Below are positions 26,038 to 33,876 of a DNA stretch of 64,000 nt, piece after piece. The stretch is from Streptococcus oralis (GTDB lineage Bacteria > Bacillota > Bacilli > Lactobacillales > Streptococcaceae). The DNA lies in assembly GCF_019929345.1 (NCBI RefSeq), contig NZ_JAHZPJ010000001.1, positions 186,001 to 250,000 of the forward strand. The letters are read 5' to 3'. Position numbers and translations under genes: made by a program. The notes below the pieces were generated by a model. That model was not told the origin of the DNA. It worked only from the letters and a program-made list of their open reading frames with translations, and made no database searches. Position 1 is the stretch's first letter; each line of letters begins with the position of its first letter.

Positions 26038-27201
26038 CTAGTCTCCTCCTTCTTCTAATCGGGCTAACATTTCTTGTTTTTTGCGTTCTAGTTCCAGACG
26101 AGTTTCCTCACTGGTTTGATTCTTGTATTCTGGATTACTCCACTTGGGAACATTTGTCTTAGTTGAGCTAGTTTTTGATTTTTGGTCTTCTTGGCCTTTT
26201 TGCTGACGCTCTCGAATCCGAAGCACAGCCTCTTCTGCTGTCCGAATTTTTTGATAAGCATAGTCATTTGCGACCTTCATGGCATATTTTTCATTGACAT
26301 TTGCCGAATCAACCTTGTTAAAGGTTAGAAGCAAGACGATATTGATGACTTCATCCAACAAACCTAAAGACGCCATCTGGTGAAGGAGTTCTCTTTCACT
26401 TTGGGTGATGCTCCCCTTACGCGTTTGCTTGATTTCCGCTAAAAATTGTAGGGGATTTTTATTTTTGGCTTCCCTGATAATGGTCATTTCTTTGGGGCTA
26501 AAGTCAGAAGAAACCTGCTTTTGTGCTATCTTTTCACGCATGCGTTTGACTGAAATAACCTGAGCCACCGCTGTCGCCTTGGCTAATTGATAGATTTCAA
26601 ACCAGGTCCATTTTTTTTCATCTGCGATAGCAAATAATTCTAACACATCCGCCTGCTCGTCTTCAAAACGCAAGCCATCTCGAGCCATCAGGCGCTGAAA
26701 ATGTTCCAAGTCAAAATCATTTTTTAACTTGCTTTTTGACTCGATTGGTATCACTTCTTCAGTCAGGTTTGGAAAAACTTGACTCAAAGAAACAGAGAGT
26801 GCTTCTCCCTCACTTGGAGCCTGTTTCATAGCAGAAACAGCTGTATCCCCAATCTTTCTCTCTAATAATCTGCTATAGACAGAATGACTTAAAAATTCCT
26901 GACTTGAAAGGGGAGAATGAAGCTGCAATTCATAGGTTTCTCCCTTTTGATAAAGAGTCAACAAGTCCACAGCAGATAAGATTTTAAAAGACTGGAGAAG
27001 CGTATTCATCCCGAAATTCAAATGATTAAGAATGTTGGCAAAAAGGTGTTCCTTTTGTCCACCATCCCAAAAGGTAATGGCATATAGATAGAGGCTCAGC
27101 GCCTCCTGACCGATAATCGGGAGGTAGCACTGCACCAGGGAAGAGGTATCTTGCGACACCCGATTATTCTTTAGAAAAGAAAAACGGTCATTTGGCTTCA
27201 T
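26038..27201 (-). CDS. dnaB: replication initiation and membrane attachment protein DnaB
   Basis: A 387-residue DnaB-like (DnaB/DnaD family) protein with an N-terminal winged-helix part and a DnaB_2/DDBH2 domain around residues 180-330 including Y-A-Y-Q-K-I. The Lys/Glu-rich tail is typical. In low-GC Gram-positives this protein, not the helicase of the same name in E. coli, helps DnaI load the helicase. Order nrdR-dnaB-dnaI is conserved in streptococci. Confidence 0.93.
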   Translation of the reverse strand: MKPNDRFSFLKNNRVSQDTSSLVQCYLPIIGQEALSLYLYAITFWDGGQKEHLFANILNHLNFGMNTLLQSFKILSAVDLLTLYQKGETYELQLHSPLSSQEFLSHSVYSRLLERKIGDTAVSAMKQAPSEGEALSVSLSQVFPNLTEEVIPIESKSKLKNDFDLEHFQRLMARDGLRFEDEQADVLELFAIADEKKWTWFEIYQLAKATAVAQVISVKRMREKIAQKQVSSDFSPKEMTIIREAKNKNPLQFLAEIKQTRKGSITQSERELLHQMASLGLLDEVINIVLLLTFNKVDSANVNEKYAMKVANDYAYQKIRTAEEAVLRIRERQQKGQEDQKSKTSSTKTNVPKWSNPEYKNQTSEETRLELERKKQEMLARLEEGGD

Positions 27202-27675
27202 CTATTTTTCCTTTTTCTTCTTAGAGGACTGGGTGATCTGCTGGAGCAGACTCTCCAACTCACTCACATCCTTAAAGCTACGATAAACACTGGCAAAACG
27301 AACATAGGTAATCTCATCAAGCTCTGCCAATTCTTCCATGACTAAGGCTCCAATGTATTCACTTTGAATCTCGTTCTCACTGCGACTACGGAGTTTTTGC
27401 TCGATACGATTGACCACCATGTTGATTTCATCACTCGAAACAGGGCGCTTCTGGGCTGAGCGGATAATCCCATTAAAGATTTTATCTCTTGAAAACTGTT
27501 CTCGTGTACCGTCTTTTTTGACGACAACCAGCGTTCGCTCTTCTACTCGTTCATAGGTTGTAAAACGATGCTGACACTCGTCGCACTCACGTCTTCGGCG
27601 GATGGTATTTCCTTCTTCGGCTTGTCGACTATCAACAACACTAGACTTGGTAGCCCCACATTTTGGACAACGCAT
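27202..27675 (-). CDS. nrdR: transcriptional repressor NrdR of ribonucleotide reductase genes
   Basis: A 157-residue protein: a zinc ribbon C-P-K-C at residues 3-6 and C-D-E-C near 31, then an ATP-cone domain ([11 protein letters not shown] onward). NrdR senses ATP/dATP and represses nrd operons. The ATG at 27675 is chosen because AAGGAGG precedes it and the zinc ribbon begins at once; longer readings add an unrelated Lys-rich stretch. It is the first gene of the nrdR-dnaB-dnaI-nitroreductase-der group. Confidence 0.95.
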   Translation of the reverse strand: MRCPKCGATKSSVVDSRQAEEGNTIRRRRECDECQHRFTTYERVEERTLVVVKKDGTREQFSRDKIFNGIIRSAQKRPVSSDEINMVVNRIEQKLRSRSENEIQSEYIGALVMEELAELDEITYVRFASVYRSFKDVSELESLLQQITQSSKKKKEK

Positions 27676-27749
27676 GCATTTCCCTCCTTGTCGTTTTCTT
27701 TTCATTATACCATTTTTTAAGCAATTCCCAAAACAATTCTTATTTTTAC

Positions 27750-27796
27750 TTGACAAGTTTTTTGTTTTATTGTATTATCCAATTAGAACAATAAAA
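27750..27796 (+). promoter_or_regulatory. promoter with an inverted-repeat operator for the GntR-ABC operon
   Basis: TTGACA at 27750-27755 and TATTAT at 27773-27778 are 17 bases apart. TTTTATTGT at 27765-27773 and its exact complement ACAATAAAA at 27788-27796 flank the -10 with a 14-base spacer. The first gene served encodes a GntR/YtrA-type repressor, so autoregulation through this repeat is likely. Confidence 0.65.
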
Positions 27797-27812
27797 AGGA
27801 AAGGAGACTATG

Positions 27813-28178
27813 ATGTCCTGGTCATTTGATAATACAAAACCCATTTATTTGCAGATTATGGAAAAAATCAAATTACAGATTGTTTCCCATGAACTGGAGC
27901 CCAACCAACAGCTCCCTACCGTAAGAGAACTAGCGAGCGAAGTTGGGGTCAATCCCAATACCATTCAGCGCGCCCTGTCTGACCTTGAGCGTGAAGGGTT
28001 AGTCCACAGCAAACGTACAACAGGACGTTTTGTGACAGAAAATCGGGACCTAATTGTCCAAACCCGTAAGCAACTATCCGAGGAACAACTACATGATTTT
28101 GTAACTGGAATGCTTCAATTTGGTTATAAAAAAGAAGAGCTGCCTTCTGTGTTAAACAGCTATATCAAAGGAGTTTAA
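27813..28178 (+). CDS. GntR-family (YtrA subfamily) transcriptional regulator
   Basis: A 121-residue regulator with an N-terminal winged helix-turn-helix (P-I-Y-L-Q-I-M-E-K-I-K near the start, L-P-T-V-R-E-L-A-S-E-V-G-V-N-P-N-T-I in the recognition region) and a short C-terminal tail, the YtrA layout without a large effector domain. Two ATG codons stand together; the second (27813) is better spaced from AAGGAG. It is followed after 4 bases by an ABC ATPase gene, and regulators of this type usually control such exporters in response to cell-wall antibiotics. Confidence 0.9.
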   Translation: MSWSFDNTKPIYLQIMEKIKLQIVSHELEPNQQLPTVRELASEVGVNPNTIQRALSDLEREGLVHSKRTTGRFVTENRDLIVQTRKQLSEEQLHDFVTGMLQFGYKKEELPSVLNSYIKGV

Positions 28179-28182
28179 GACT

Positions 28183-28878
28183 ATGACACTACTAACATTT
28201 GAAAATGTATCAAAATCTTATGGAGCTACATCAGCCCTTGACAATATTTCTCTTGAGATTCCCGCGGGAAAAATTGTTGGGCTCCTTGGTCCGAACGGAT
28301 CTGGAAAAACAACCTTAATCAAGATGATCAACGGACTTCTTCAACCAGACCAAGGACGTGTCCTTATTAACAACATGGATCCTAGTCCTGCTACCAAGGC
28401 CATTGTCTCCTATCTGCCAGATACGACTTATCTGAATGAACAAATGAAGGTTAAGGAAGCTCTAGCTTACTTTAAAACCTTCTATCAAGATTTCAATCTT
28501 GAGCGAGCTCAGAAACTCCTCCGAGACCTCGAAATCAGCGAAGACAGCCGTCTCAAGCAGTTATCAAAAGGAAATAAAGAAAAGGTTCAACTCATCCTCG
28601 TTATGAGTCGAGAAGCTCGTCTCTACGTGCTCGACGAACCGATTGGTGGTGTGGATCCGGCTGCCCGTGACTATATTTTAAATACTATCATCAATAACTA
28701 CTCTTCAACCTCAAGCGTCTTGATTTCAACCCATTTGATTTCAGATATTGAATCCGTACTAGATGAAATCATTTTCCTGAAAAATGGAAAAGTCGTCCGC
28801 CAAGGGAATGTGGACGATGTTCGTTATGAGTCAGGCGAGTCAATTGACCAGCTCTTCCGCCAAGAGTTCAAGGCTTAG
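28183..28878 (+). CDS. ABC transporter ATP-binding protein (ABC-2 exporter type)
   Basis: A 231-residue ABC ATPase: Walker A G-P-N-G-S-G-K-T, signature L-S-K-G-N-K-E-K (the degenerate form common in this group), Walker B L-Y-V-L-D-E-P-I-G-G-V-D, switch S-T-H-L. This is the YtrB/CcmA-like exporter class. It lies between the GntR regulator and the permease in one operon. Confidence 0.9.
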   Translation: MTLLTFENVSKSYGATSALDNISLEIPAGKIVGLLGPNGSGKTTLIKMINGLLQPDQGRVLINNMDPSPATKAIVSYLPDTTYLNEQMKVKEALAYFKTFYQDFNLERAQKLLRDLEISEDSRLKQLSKGNKEKVQLILVMSREARLYVLDEPIGGVDPAARDYILNTIINNYSSTSSVLISTHLISDIESVLDEIIFLKNGKVVRQGNVDDVRYESGESIDQLFRQEFKA

Positions 28879-28893
28879 TTAAAGGAGATTATT

Positions 28894-29628
28894 ATGTTTT
28901 GGAATCTAGTTCGTTATGAATTTAAAAATGTTAACAAATGGTATTTGGCGCTCTATGGAGCTGTACTTGCCATTTCTGTACTGATAAGTATGTCCATCAC
29001 TAGCATTAGTCATACCTATAATAGTTATAGCAATAATTCACCTTATCTATTGATACTTCTGCTGTTGGCTTTTGGAGGGCTCAGCGTTACTCTTTGGATT
29101 GCAACTATCTTCTTAATCATCCGAAGATTTAAGGGAAGTGTCTATGACCGTCAGGGCTATCTGACATTGACTCTTCCTGTCTCTGAGCACCAGATTATCT
29201 CGGCTAAACTGCTGGGTGGTCTAATCTGGTCAATATTGAGTTATATTGTATTTATCTTAAGTGTTCTTATCATCTTCTCTCTCACTCCTGTAGTGAAAGA
29301 AATCCCAACCCTCTATCGTCTTATGTCTCCTTATCTCGGTTACGGTTGGCTTTACGGACTCTCTCTTCTTACAGGTTCAGCCACTTGGATTTTATCTATC
29401 TATCTTTCAATTTCAATCGGCCAACTTTTCAATGAATACCGCACAGCCCTCGCTGTTTTAGCCTACATTGTGATTTCTATCGTCGTTTCTTATATAGGAT
29501 TCTTCTTCAAGGTCGATGATCAGATTGACACGCTCATGATTACAAACTTCCTGAAAAACTTAGTTCTAGGAATCATTTACTATCTCGGTACCTACTATAT
29601 CTTAAAAAACAAGGTTAACTTGCAATAA
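28894..29628 (+). CDS. ABC-2 type transporter permease
   Basis: A 244-residue membrane protein with six predicted helices (first at about 15-35, last at about 220-238). It is the membrane partner of the preceding ATPase, 15 bases apart with AAAGGAG before the start. The T-L-P-V-S-E-H-Q-I-I-S-A-K-L segment after the second helix is typical of this permease class, where an amphipathic coupling helix meets the ATPase. Substrate unknown; an antimicrobial peptide or lipid is plausible for the YtrA-controlled class. Confidence 0.85.
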   Translation: MFWNLVRYEFKNVNKWYLALYGAVLAISVLISMSITSISHTYNSYSNNSPYLLILLLLAFGGLSVTLWIATIFLIIRRFKGSVYDRQGYLTLTLPVSEHQIISAKLLGGLIWSILSYIVFILSVLIIFSLTPVVKEIPTLYRLMSPYLGYGWLYGLSLLTGSATWILSIYLSISIGQLFNEYRTALAVLAYIVISIVVSYIGFFFKVDDQIDTLMITNFLKNLVLGIIYYLGTYYILKNKVNLQ

Positions 29629-29629
29629 A

Positions 29630-29657
29630 AAATGCCCAGCTAGAAAGCTGGGTTTTT
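29630..29657. terminator. terminator shared by the ABC operon and lrgB
   Basis: AAAAATGCCCAGCTAGAAAG then CTGGGTTTTTC folds as CCCAGC/GCTGGG with A and T runs on the two sides, so it can stop transcription from both converging operons. Confidence 0.75.
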
Positions 29658-29659
29658 CT

Positions 29660-30355
29660 TTAACTCAATATCAAACTGGCTACAATGGGACTGACAAAGA
29701 CATAGAGAATACCGGTGACACCGATAGCTAAACCACCCATGGCGCCGGCTACAGAGCCGTATCGAAAGGCCGTTCCCGTTCCGACAGCGTGTCCCGTTCC
29801 TCCAAGGGAAAGGCCTACAGCTACTGGATCATCTATTTTCAACCACTTCAAAAGTGTTGGCCCGATAACACTGGTTAAAATCCCAGTCGCCACTACGACG
29901 ACCAAGGTTACAGTTGTTAAACCTTGCAATTTTTCTGTGATTCCCACTGCCATGGCGGTTGTCACTGACTTGGGAAAAAGAGAAATAGCTAGGAAAAAGT
30001 CCATGCCAAATATTTTCGCTACTATAGCAGTGAAGCTAGTATTGACAACTACTGCTAGCAGACTACCAAAGAGAATACTGCGAGCATGGTGCTTCATCAG
30101 ATGAAAGCTCTTATAAAGCGGAATTCCTAGGGCCACTGTCGATGGGACTATCAAGTTGTTCAGATAAACCCCACCTTGGTAATAATCTTGATAAGAAATA
30201 CCCGTCGCCTTAAGGAAAATAATGATAAAAATAGCTGACAAAAGCAAGGGCGTTGTCAATGGATGGGGAAAACGTCTGTAAATCAACATCCCCAATAGAT
30301 AAGCTAGGATAGACAGGGCAAGCCCAAACAGAGGATTGGATACAAATTCACTCAT
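29660..30355 (-). CDS. lrgB: LrgB/CidB-family membrane protein
   Basis: A 231-residue polytopic membrane protein matching LrgB over its length, with F-P-K-S-V-T-T-A-M-A-V near residue 125 and G-G-T-G-H-A-V-G-T near 185. LrgAB proteins were linked to control of murein hydrolase activity and cell lysis, and in streptococci LrgAB takes up pyruvate in stationary phase. The start overlaps the lrgA stop by 4 bases. Confidence 0.92.
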   Translation of the reverse strand: MSEFVSNPLFGLALSILAYLLGMLIYRRFPHPLTTPLLLSAIFIIIFLKATGISYQDYYQGGVYLNNLIVPSTVALGIPLYKSFHLMKHHARSILFGSLLAVVVNTSFTAIVAKIFGMDFFLAISLFPKSVTTAMAVGITEKLQGLTTVTLVVVVATGILTSVIGPTLLKWLKIDDPVAVGLSLGGTGHAVGTGTAFRYGSVAGAMGGLAIGVTGILYVFVSPIVASLILS

Positions 30356-30723
30356 TTGGCATCTCCTTTCTCATAATCTCCCTCAAATCGTCTCTTGATA
30401 AACTGAACCACTAGAGCGATGAGGATAATGTTGATGACAGCCGCAAAAAAGACAATCAAGACGATGGGCAAAAGATAAGGGGCAATCACATCAAACTTTT
30501 CCATGATTCCAACTGCTGGCGGCAAAAAGAGAATGGTCATATTGGCCAGCAAGAAATTTCCGACCATATTGACATGTCTGGTCCTCAGCCACTTGAATTG
30601 CAGGGCTAGAAAAAGAATAATCAAACCGATAATACTGCCTGGGATTGGCAGATGTAAGAAACTAGAGATTCCCTCACCGATTAGAGAAATCACAAAGAGA
30701 ATCATTAATTGAACATATAACTT
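30352..30723 (-). CDS. lrgA: LrgA/CidA-family holin-like membrane protein
   Basis: A 123-residue protein with four membrane helices and family motifs I-G-E-G-I-S-S-F-L and P-I-P-G-S-I-I-G-L. The ATG at 30723 has AAGGAG at good distance; an ATG 11 codons upstream has none. It works with LrgB, encoded next. No regulator of the LytTR type is encoded nearby in the window; the divergent neighbour is marR. Confidence 0.92.
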   Translation of the reverse strand, partial: KLYVQLMILFVISLIGEGISSFLHLPIPGSIIGLIILFLALQFKWLRTRHVNMVGNFLLANMTILFLPPAVGIMEKFDVIAPYLLPIVLIVFFAAVINIILIALVVQFIKRRFEGDYEKGDAK

Positions 30724-30810
30724 CATCTCAAACTCCTTGAAATAGAATTCTTGCATACCAGTTTACTCTTTTTTCAGAAAATTTCAAGGAAATATCGAAA
30801 TTTTTCTTTC

Positions 30811-30853
30811 TTGCAAGGATTAGTTAAAAGTAGTATAATCATTGCATGCGCAA
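30811..30853 (+). promoter_or_regulatory. marR promoter with a TTGC-N4-GCAA operator at the transcription start
   Basis: TTGCAA at 30811-30816 and TATAAT at 30834-30839 are 17 bases apart. TTGCATGCGCAA (30842-30853), followed by TCAT, begins right after the -10, over the predicted start point. The near-identical TTGCGTGCGCAATCAT lies 480 bases downstream before the trxA operon, pointing to one regulator for both. Confidence 0.7.
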
Positions 30854-30922
30854 TCATCTTGTGTTACAAAGCCAGTCAGTAATGACTTTGTAATTTTAAC
30901 TTTGAAAAGAAAGGAGAAAGCA

Positions 30923-31303
30923 ATGACCTATTTGGAAAAATGGTTTGACTACAACCGTCGTCAAAAGGAAATAGAAGCCTTGTTGGAAGAAACCATTGCC
31001 CAGCAGAGTGAACAAAGGTTGACCTTAAAAGAGTTTTATCTACTCTACTATCTGGATCTAGCTGATGAAAAATCCTTACGACAGATTGATTTACCCGATA
31101 AACTCCATCTTAGTCCGAGCGCTGTTTCTCGAATGGTAGCTCGACTAGAAGAAAAAAACTGCGGTTTACTTAGTCGCAGATGTTGCGATCAGGATAGACG
31201 AGCTAGTTTTATCTGCCTGACTGACGAAGGACAAACAACCCTAGCTTATCTACAAAAGGCCGTCGAAGAAAGACTGGAGACGAGTCTTGACTTCATTTCT
31301 TAA
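30923..31303 (+). CDS. MarR-family transcriptional regulator with a Cys-rich wing
   Basis: A 126-residue winged-helix protein. Helix-turn-helix: S-L-R-Q-I-D-L-P-D-K-L-H-L-S-P-S-A-V-S-R-M-V near residues 50-72. The wing reads E-K-N-C-G-L-L-S-R-R-C-C-D-Q-D-R-R-A and holds three Cys where most MarR proteins have none. I chose the ATG at 30923 (AAAGGAG upstream); a longer frame to 30842 overlaps the promoter and operator. The same operator sits before the DUF4649-trxA genes directly downstream, so the protein probably represses both, and the Cys suggest redox or metal sensing. That last step is inference. Confidence 0.88.
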   Translation: MTYLEKWFDYNRRQKEIEALLEETIAQQSEQRLTLKEFYLLYYLDLADEKSLRQIDLPDKLHLSPSAVSRMVARLEEKNCGLLSRRCCDQDRRASFICLTDEGQTTLAYLQKAVEERLETSLDFIS

Positions 31304-31320
31304 TCAGATTTTTAAAAAAG

Positions 31321-31370
31321 TTGCGTGCGCAATCATTTTTCTTGACATTCCTCTTTTCAAGGAGTACAAT
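31321..31370 (+). promoter_or_regulatory. promoter of the DUF4649-trxA operon with an upstream MarR-type operator
   Basis: TTGACA (31342-31347) and TACAAT (31365-31370) are 17 bases apart. The operator copy TTGCGTGCGCAA (31321-31332) ends 9 bases before the -35. Here it lies upstream of the promoter, while at marR it lies downstream of the -10, so the regulator may act differently at the two sites. Confidence 0.68.
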
Positions 31371-31399
31371 AAAGTCAAGATCGAATAAAGGAGTTTTAT

Positions 31400-31621
31400 A
31401 TGATCGAAATTACCTATCTAGACGCCAGCAAGCAAGAGAGAACCATGACTTTCGAGTCTTATGAAGACTTTGAACGTTCTCAACAAGCTTGCCTTATCGG
31501 TGTCGCAGACTATTATCCAGTTCAAAAATTAACCTATAATGGGCATGATTTGGACTACCATGGGACTTATGGAGATGTCTTCTTCTATCTCATGAAACAA
31601 GATTTAAGCCAATATAACTAA
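31400..31621 (+). CDS. DUF4649 family protein
   Basis: A 73-residue small acidic protein (M-I-E-I-T-Y-L-D-A-S-K-Q-E-R) of the streptococcal DUF4649 family, function unknown. It has no signal peptide or membrane helix. AAAGGAG precedes the start. It is the first gene before trxA, 15 bases away, under the MarR-type operator. Confidence 0.85.
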   Translation: MIEITYLDASKQERTMTFESYEDFERSQQACLIGVADYYPVQKLTYNGHDLDYHGTYGDVFFYLMKQDLSQYN

Positions 31622-31636
31622 AAAAGGAGAAATACA

Positions 31637-31951
31637 ATGGCAAAAGCAATTACAGATGCAACATTTGAACAAGAAACAAAAGACGGTTTGGTCTTGGTAG
31701 ACTTCTGGGCAACTTGGTGTGGTCCATGTCGTATGCAAGGACCGATTTTGGATAAATTGTCTGAAGAACTTTCAGAAGATGTCTTGAAAATCGTCAAAAT
31801 GGACGTTGATGAAAATCCAAACACAGCTCGTGCCTTTGGAATCATGTCTATCCCAACTCTTCTCTTCAAAAAAGACGGCCAAGTGGTGAAACAAGTTGCG
31901 GGTGTTCATACTGCGGAACAAATCAAGGCCATCGTTGCTGAATTGAGCTAA
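31637..31951 (+). CDS. trxA: thioredoxin
   Basis: A 104-residue thioredoxin with the active site W-A-T-W-C-G-P-C-R-M at about residues 26-35 and the cis-Pro in S-I-P-T-L near 74. It reduces protein disulfides in the cytoplasm using thioredoxin reductase and NADPH. It follows the DUF4649 gene with AAAGGAG before the start and is closed by a terminator at 31960-31992. Confidence 0.95.
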   Translation: MAKAITDATFEQETKDGLVLVDFWATWCGPCRMQGPILDKLSEELSEDVLKIVKMDVDENPNTARAFGIMSIPTLLFKKDGQVVKQVAGVHTAEQIKAIVAELS

Positions 31952-31959
31952 TCACGAAA

Positions 31960-31992
31960 CACTCCCATTCAAAAAGGGAGTGCTTTTTTGTT
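31960..31992 (+). terminator. terminator of the trxA operon
   Basis: CACTCCC pairs with GGGAGTG across a short A-rich loop and is followed by a T-run. Confidence 0.8.
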
Positions 31993-32002
31993 TGCATAGA
32001 AA

Positions 32003-32041
32003 AAGCCCTGTTCCTCAAATTGGGGAGCAAGGCTCTTTTTG
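32003..32041 (-). terminator. terminator of the aquaporin gene
   Basis: AAAGCCCTGTTCCTC near 32003 folds with GAGCAAGGCTCTTT near 32026, an imperfect stem with A and T runs; on the minus strand it directly follows the aquaporin stop. Confidence 0.6.
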
Positions 32042-32045
32042 CTTA

Positions 32046-32714
32046 TTATTCTTCTGTTCCAAGGAAGTTTTTAGCAACAAGTGCTGCAAGAACGCCACCA
32101 ACGATTGGTGCAAGAATGAAAATCCATACTTGTTGAAGGGCTGCGCCACCTACCAATACAGCAGGCGCCAAGCTACGAGCTGGGTTTACTGAAAGTCCAG
32201 TGATGTTCAATCCCACAAGAATCATTGCTGTCAATGATAAACCAATCACTAAACCAGCAATCGCACCATTTCCTTTACTTGCTGAAGTCACGGTCATGAT
32301 CACTAAAACAAACAAGAAAGTTGCGATGACTTCAAACAGGAAACCACCAAAGATAGTTACACCGTTTGCCAAGGCATTTTCACCAAGACTAGCAGTTGAC
32401 ATGCCTGAGTTTACCAAGAGGAAGAAGACTGCAGCTGACGCAAGGAAAGCTCCAACTACTTGTCCAAGGATGTAGTTTACAAGCTCAGAAGATGACAAAC
32501 GTTTGTTTACAAACATAGCGATCGAAACAGCTGGGTTCAAGTGAGCGCCTGAAACAGTTCCGATTGAGAAAGCTGCTACCACGATTGCCAAACCAAAGGC
32601 AAGAGCAATTCCAAGGTGTCCAAGGCCATCAAGACCATTTCCAAAAACAACAGCTCCTGTTCCGATGAACACAAGCATGAAAGTACCGATTAATTCAGCA
32701 ACAAATTTTTTCAT
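32046..32714 (-). CDS. aquaporin (MIP family)
   Basis: A 222-residue MIP channel with six helices and two half-helix motifs: H-L-N-P-A-V-S near residue 59 and S-V-N-P-A-R-S near 176. The G-A-H-L-N-P and the N-P-A-R-S-L-A-P-A form look like a water-type (AqpZ-like) rather than a glycerol-type channel, which would carry Asp after the second NPA. In pneumococci an aquaporin at a similar place also passes oxygen and H2O2; transfer of that to this protein is inference. It is divergent from the reductase gene. Confidence 0.9.
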   Translation of the reverse strand: MKKFVAELIGTFMLVFIGTGAVVFGNGLDGLGHLGIALAFGLAIVVAAFSIGTVSGAHLNPAVSIAMFVNKRLSSSELVNYILGQVVGAFLASAAVFFLLVNSGMSTASLGENALANGVTIFGGFLFEVIATFLFVLVIMTVTSASKGNGAIAGLVIGLSLTAMILVGLNITGLSVNPARSLAPAVLVGGAALQQVWIFILAPIVGGVLAALVAKNFLGTEE

Positions 32715-32838
32715 GATAAGTCTCCTTTTTCAAAACTATGTACCAGTTTACCAAAACAAATGAGCGGATTCAAGAAAAATGACTTGAAAATTTTTGTTGA
32801 GGCTTCATTTGAATCCTGTTATACAATAGAGTCATTTA

Positions 32839-32868
32839 TTTGAAACATTTTTTTCAAAGGTGTATACT
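32839..32868 (+). promoter_or_regulatory. promoter of the diacetyl reductase gene with an overlapping inverted repeat
   Basis: TTTGAAA (32839-32845) and TTTCAAA (32852-32858) form a perfect repeat with a 6-base AT-rich spacer. The left arm contains TTGAAA as -35, 17 bases before TATACT at 32863-32868. The shape recalls Rex-type sites, but the bases are not the Rex consensus. Confidence 0.5.
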
Positions 32869-32982
32869 ATTAGTATAGCGTTGATAGGGGTTTCAAGAAT
32901 CGTTATCGAGGCTCATTTGTAAACCTTTGCTATTCTTTTATAGAACATTTGAACGGTATCGCTGATACCAAGGAGGAATCAT

Positions 32983-33747
32983 ATGTCTAAAGTTGCTATT
33001 GTCACAGGTGCAGGTCAAGGGATTGGTTTTGCAATTGCAAAACGTTTGGTCCAAGATGGCTTTAAAGTAGGAGTCTTAGACTACAATCCAGAAACAGCTG
33101 AAAAAGCTGTTGCCGAATTATCAGCTGAAAATGCTTTTGCTGTCGTAGCAGATGTCTCAAAACAAGCAGAAGTTGCCCAAGCATTTCAAAAGGTTGTTGA
33201 CCATTTTGGTGATTTGAATGTTGTAGTAAATAACGCTGGTGTCGCCCCAACTACTCCTCTTGATACGATTACAGAAGAACAATTTACACGTACATTCAGT
33301 ATTAACGTCGGTGGGGTGATTTGGGGTTCCCAAGCTGCTCAAGCTCAATTTAAATCACTTGGTCACGGTGGTAAAATTATCAACGCAACCTCTCAAGCAG
33401 GTGTTGTCGGAAATCCTAACCTGACAGTTTATGGTGGTACAAAATTTGCTGTTCGTGGAATTACACAAACATTGGCACGAGATTTGGCAGACTCAGGTAT
33501 TACTGTCAATGCCTACGCACCAGGTATCGTAAAAACCCCAATGATGTACGATATTGCTCACCAAGTTGGGAAAAATGCTGGAAAAGATGACGAATGGGGA
33601 ATGCAGACATTCGCAAAAGATATTACCTTGAAACGTCTATCTGAACCAGAAGATGTGGCTGCAGCGGTCAGCTTCCTTGCTGGACCAGATTCAAACTACA
33701 TCACAGGTCAAACCATTATCGTTGATGGTGGTATGCAATTCCATTAA
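32983..33747 (+). CDS. butA: (S)-acetoin-forming diacetyl reductase (short-chain dehydrogenase)
   Basis: A 254-residue SDR enzyme: cofactor motif T-G-A-G-Q-G-I-G near residue 8, N-N-A-G near 87, catalytic Ser (T-S-Q-A-G) near 140 and Y-G-G-T-K with catalytic Tyr and Lys near 152-156. The match is to ButA, which reduces diacetyl to acetoin and can convert acetoin and butanediol with NADH. AAGGAGG lies 6 bases before the ATG. A GGTATC-GCT-GATACC hairpin sits just before that site (about 32956-32970), in a long leader. Confidence 0.93.
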   Translation: MSKVAIVTGAGQGIGFAIAKRLVQDGFKVGVLDYNPETAEKAVAELSAENAFAVVADVSKQAEVAQAFQKVVDHFGDLNVVVNNAGVAPTTPLDTITEEQFTRTFSINVGGVIWGSQAAQAQFKSLGHGGKIINATSQAGVVGNPNLTVYGGTKFAVRGITQTLARDLADSGITVNAYAPGIVKTPMMYDIAHQVGKNAGKDDEWGMQTFAKDITLKRLSEPEDVAAAVSFLAGPDSNYITGQTIIVDGGMQFH

Positions 33748-33756
33748 GATACATAA

Positions 33757-33790
33757 AAAGAGGTTGGGATAAATATCCAACCTCTTTTAC
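33757..33790 (+). terminator. terminator of the diacetyl reductase gene
   Basis: AAAAGAGGTTGG pairs with CCAACCTCTTTT across an AT-rich loop. Confidence 0.8.
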
Positions 33791-33876
33791 TATCTGCACC
33801 ATTTCGATTTCAATACTTTTTCAAAACGATTAGCTAATCTATTAGAAGAACTCCCCATACCGTAACCCTATAAAAT

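Noticed and set aside
30842..30922. N-terminal extension of MarR
   Set aside because: It would start inside the operator at the predicted transcription start; the ATG at 30923 has a proper AAAGGAG.
32839..32858. Rex-binding site before the diacetyl reductase gene
   Set aside because: The spacing is similar but the expected GTG/CAC core is missing, so I list it only as an unnamed inverted repeat.
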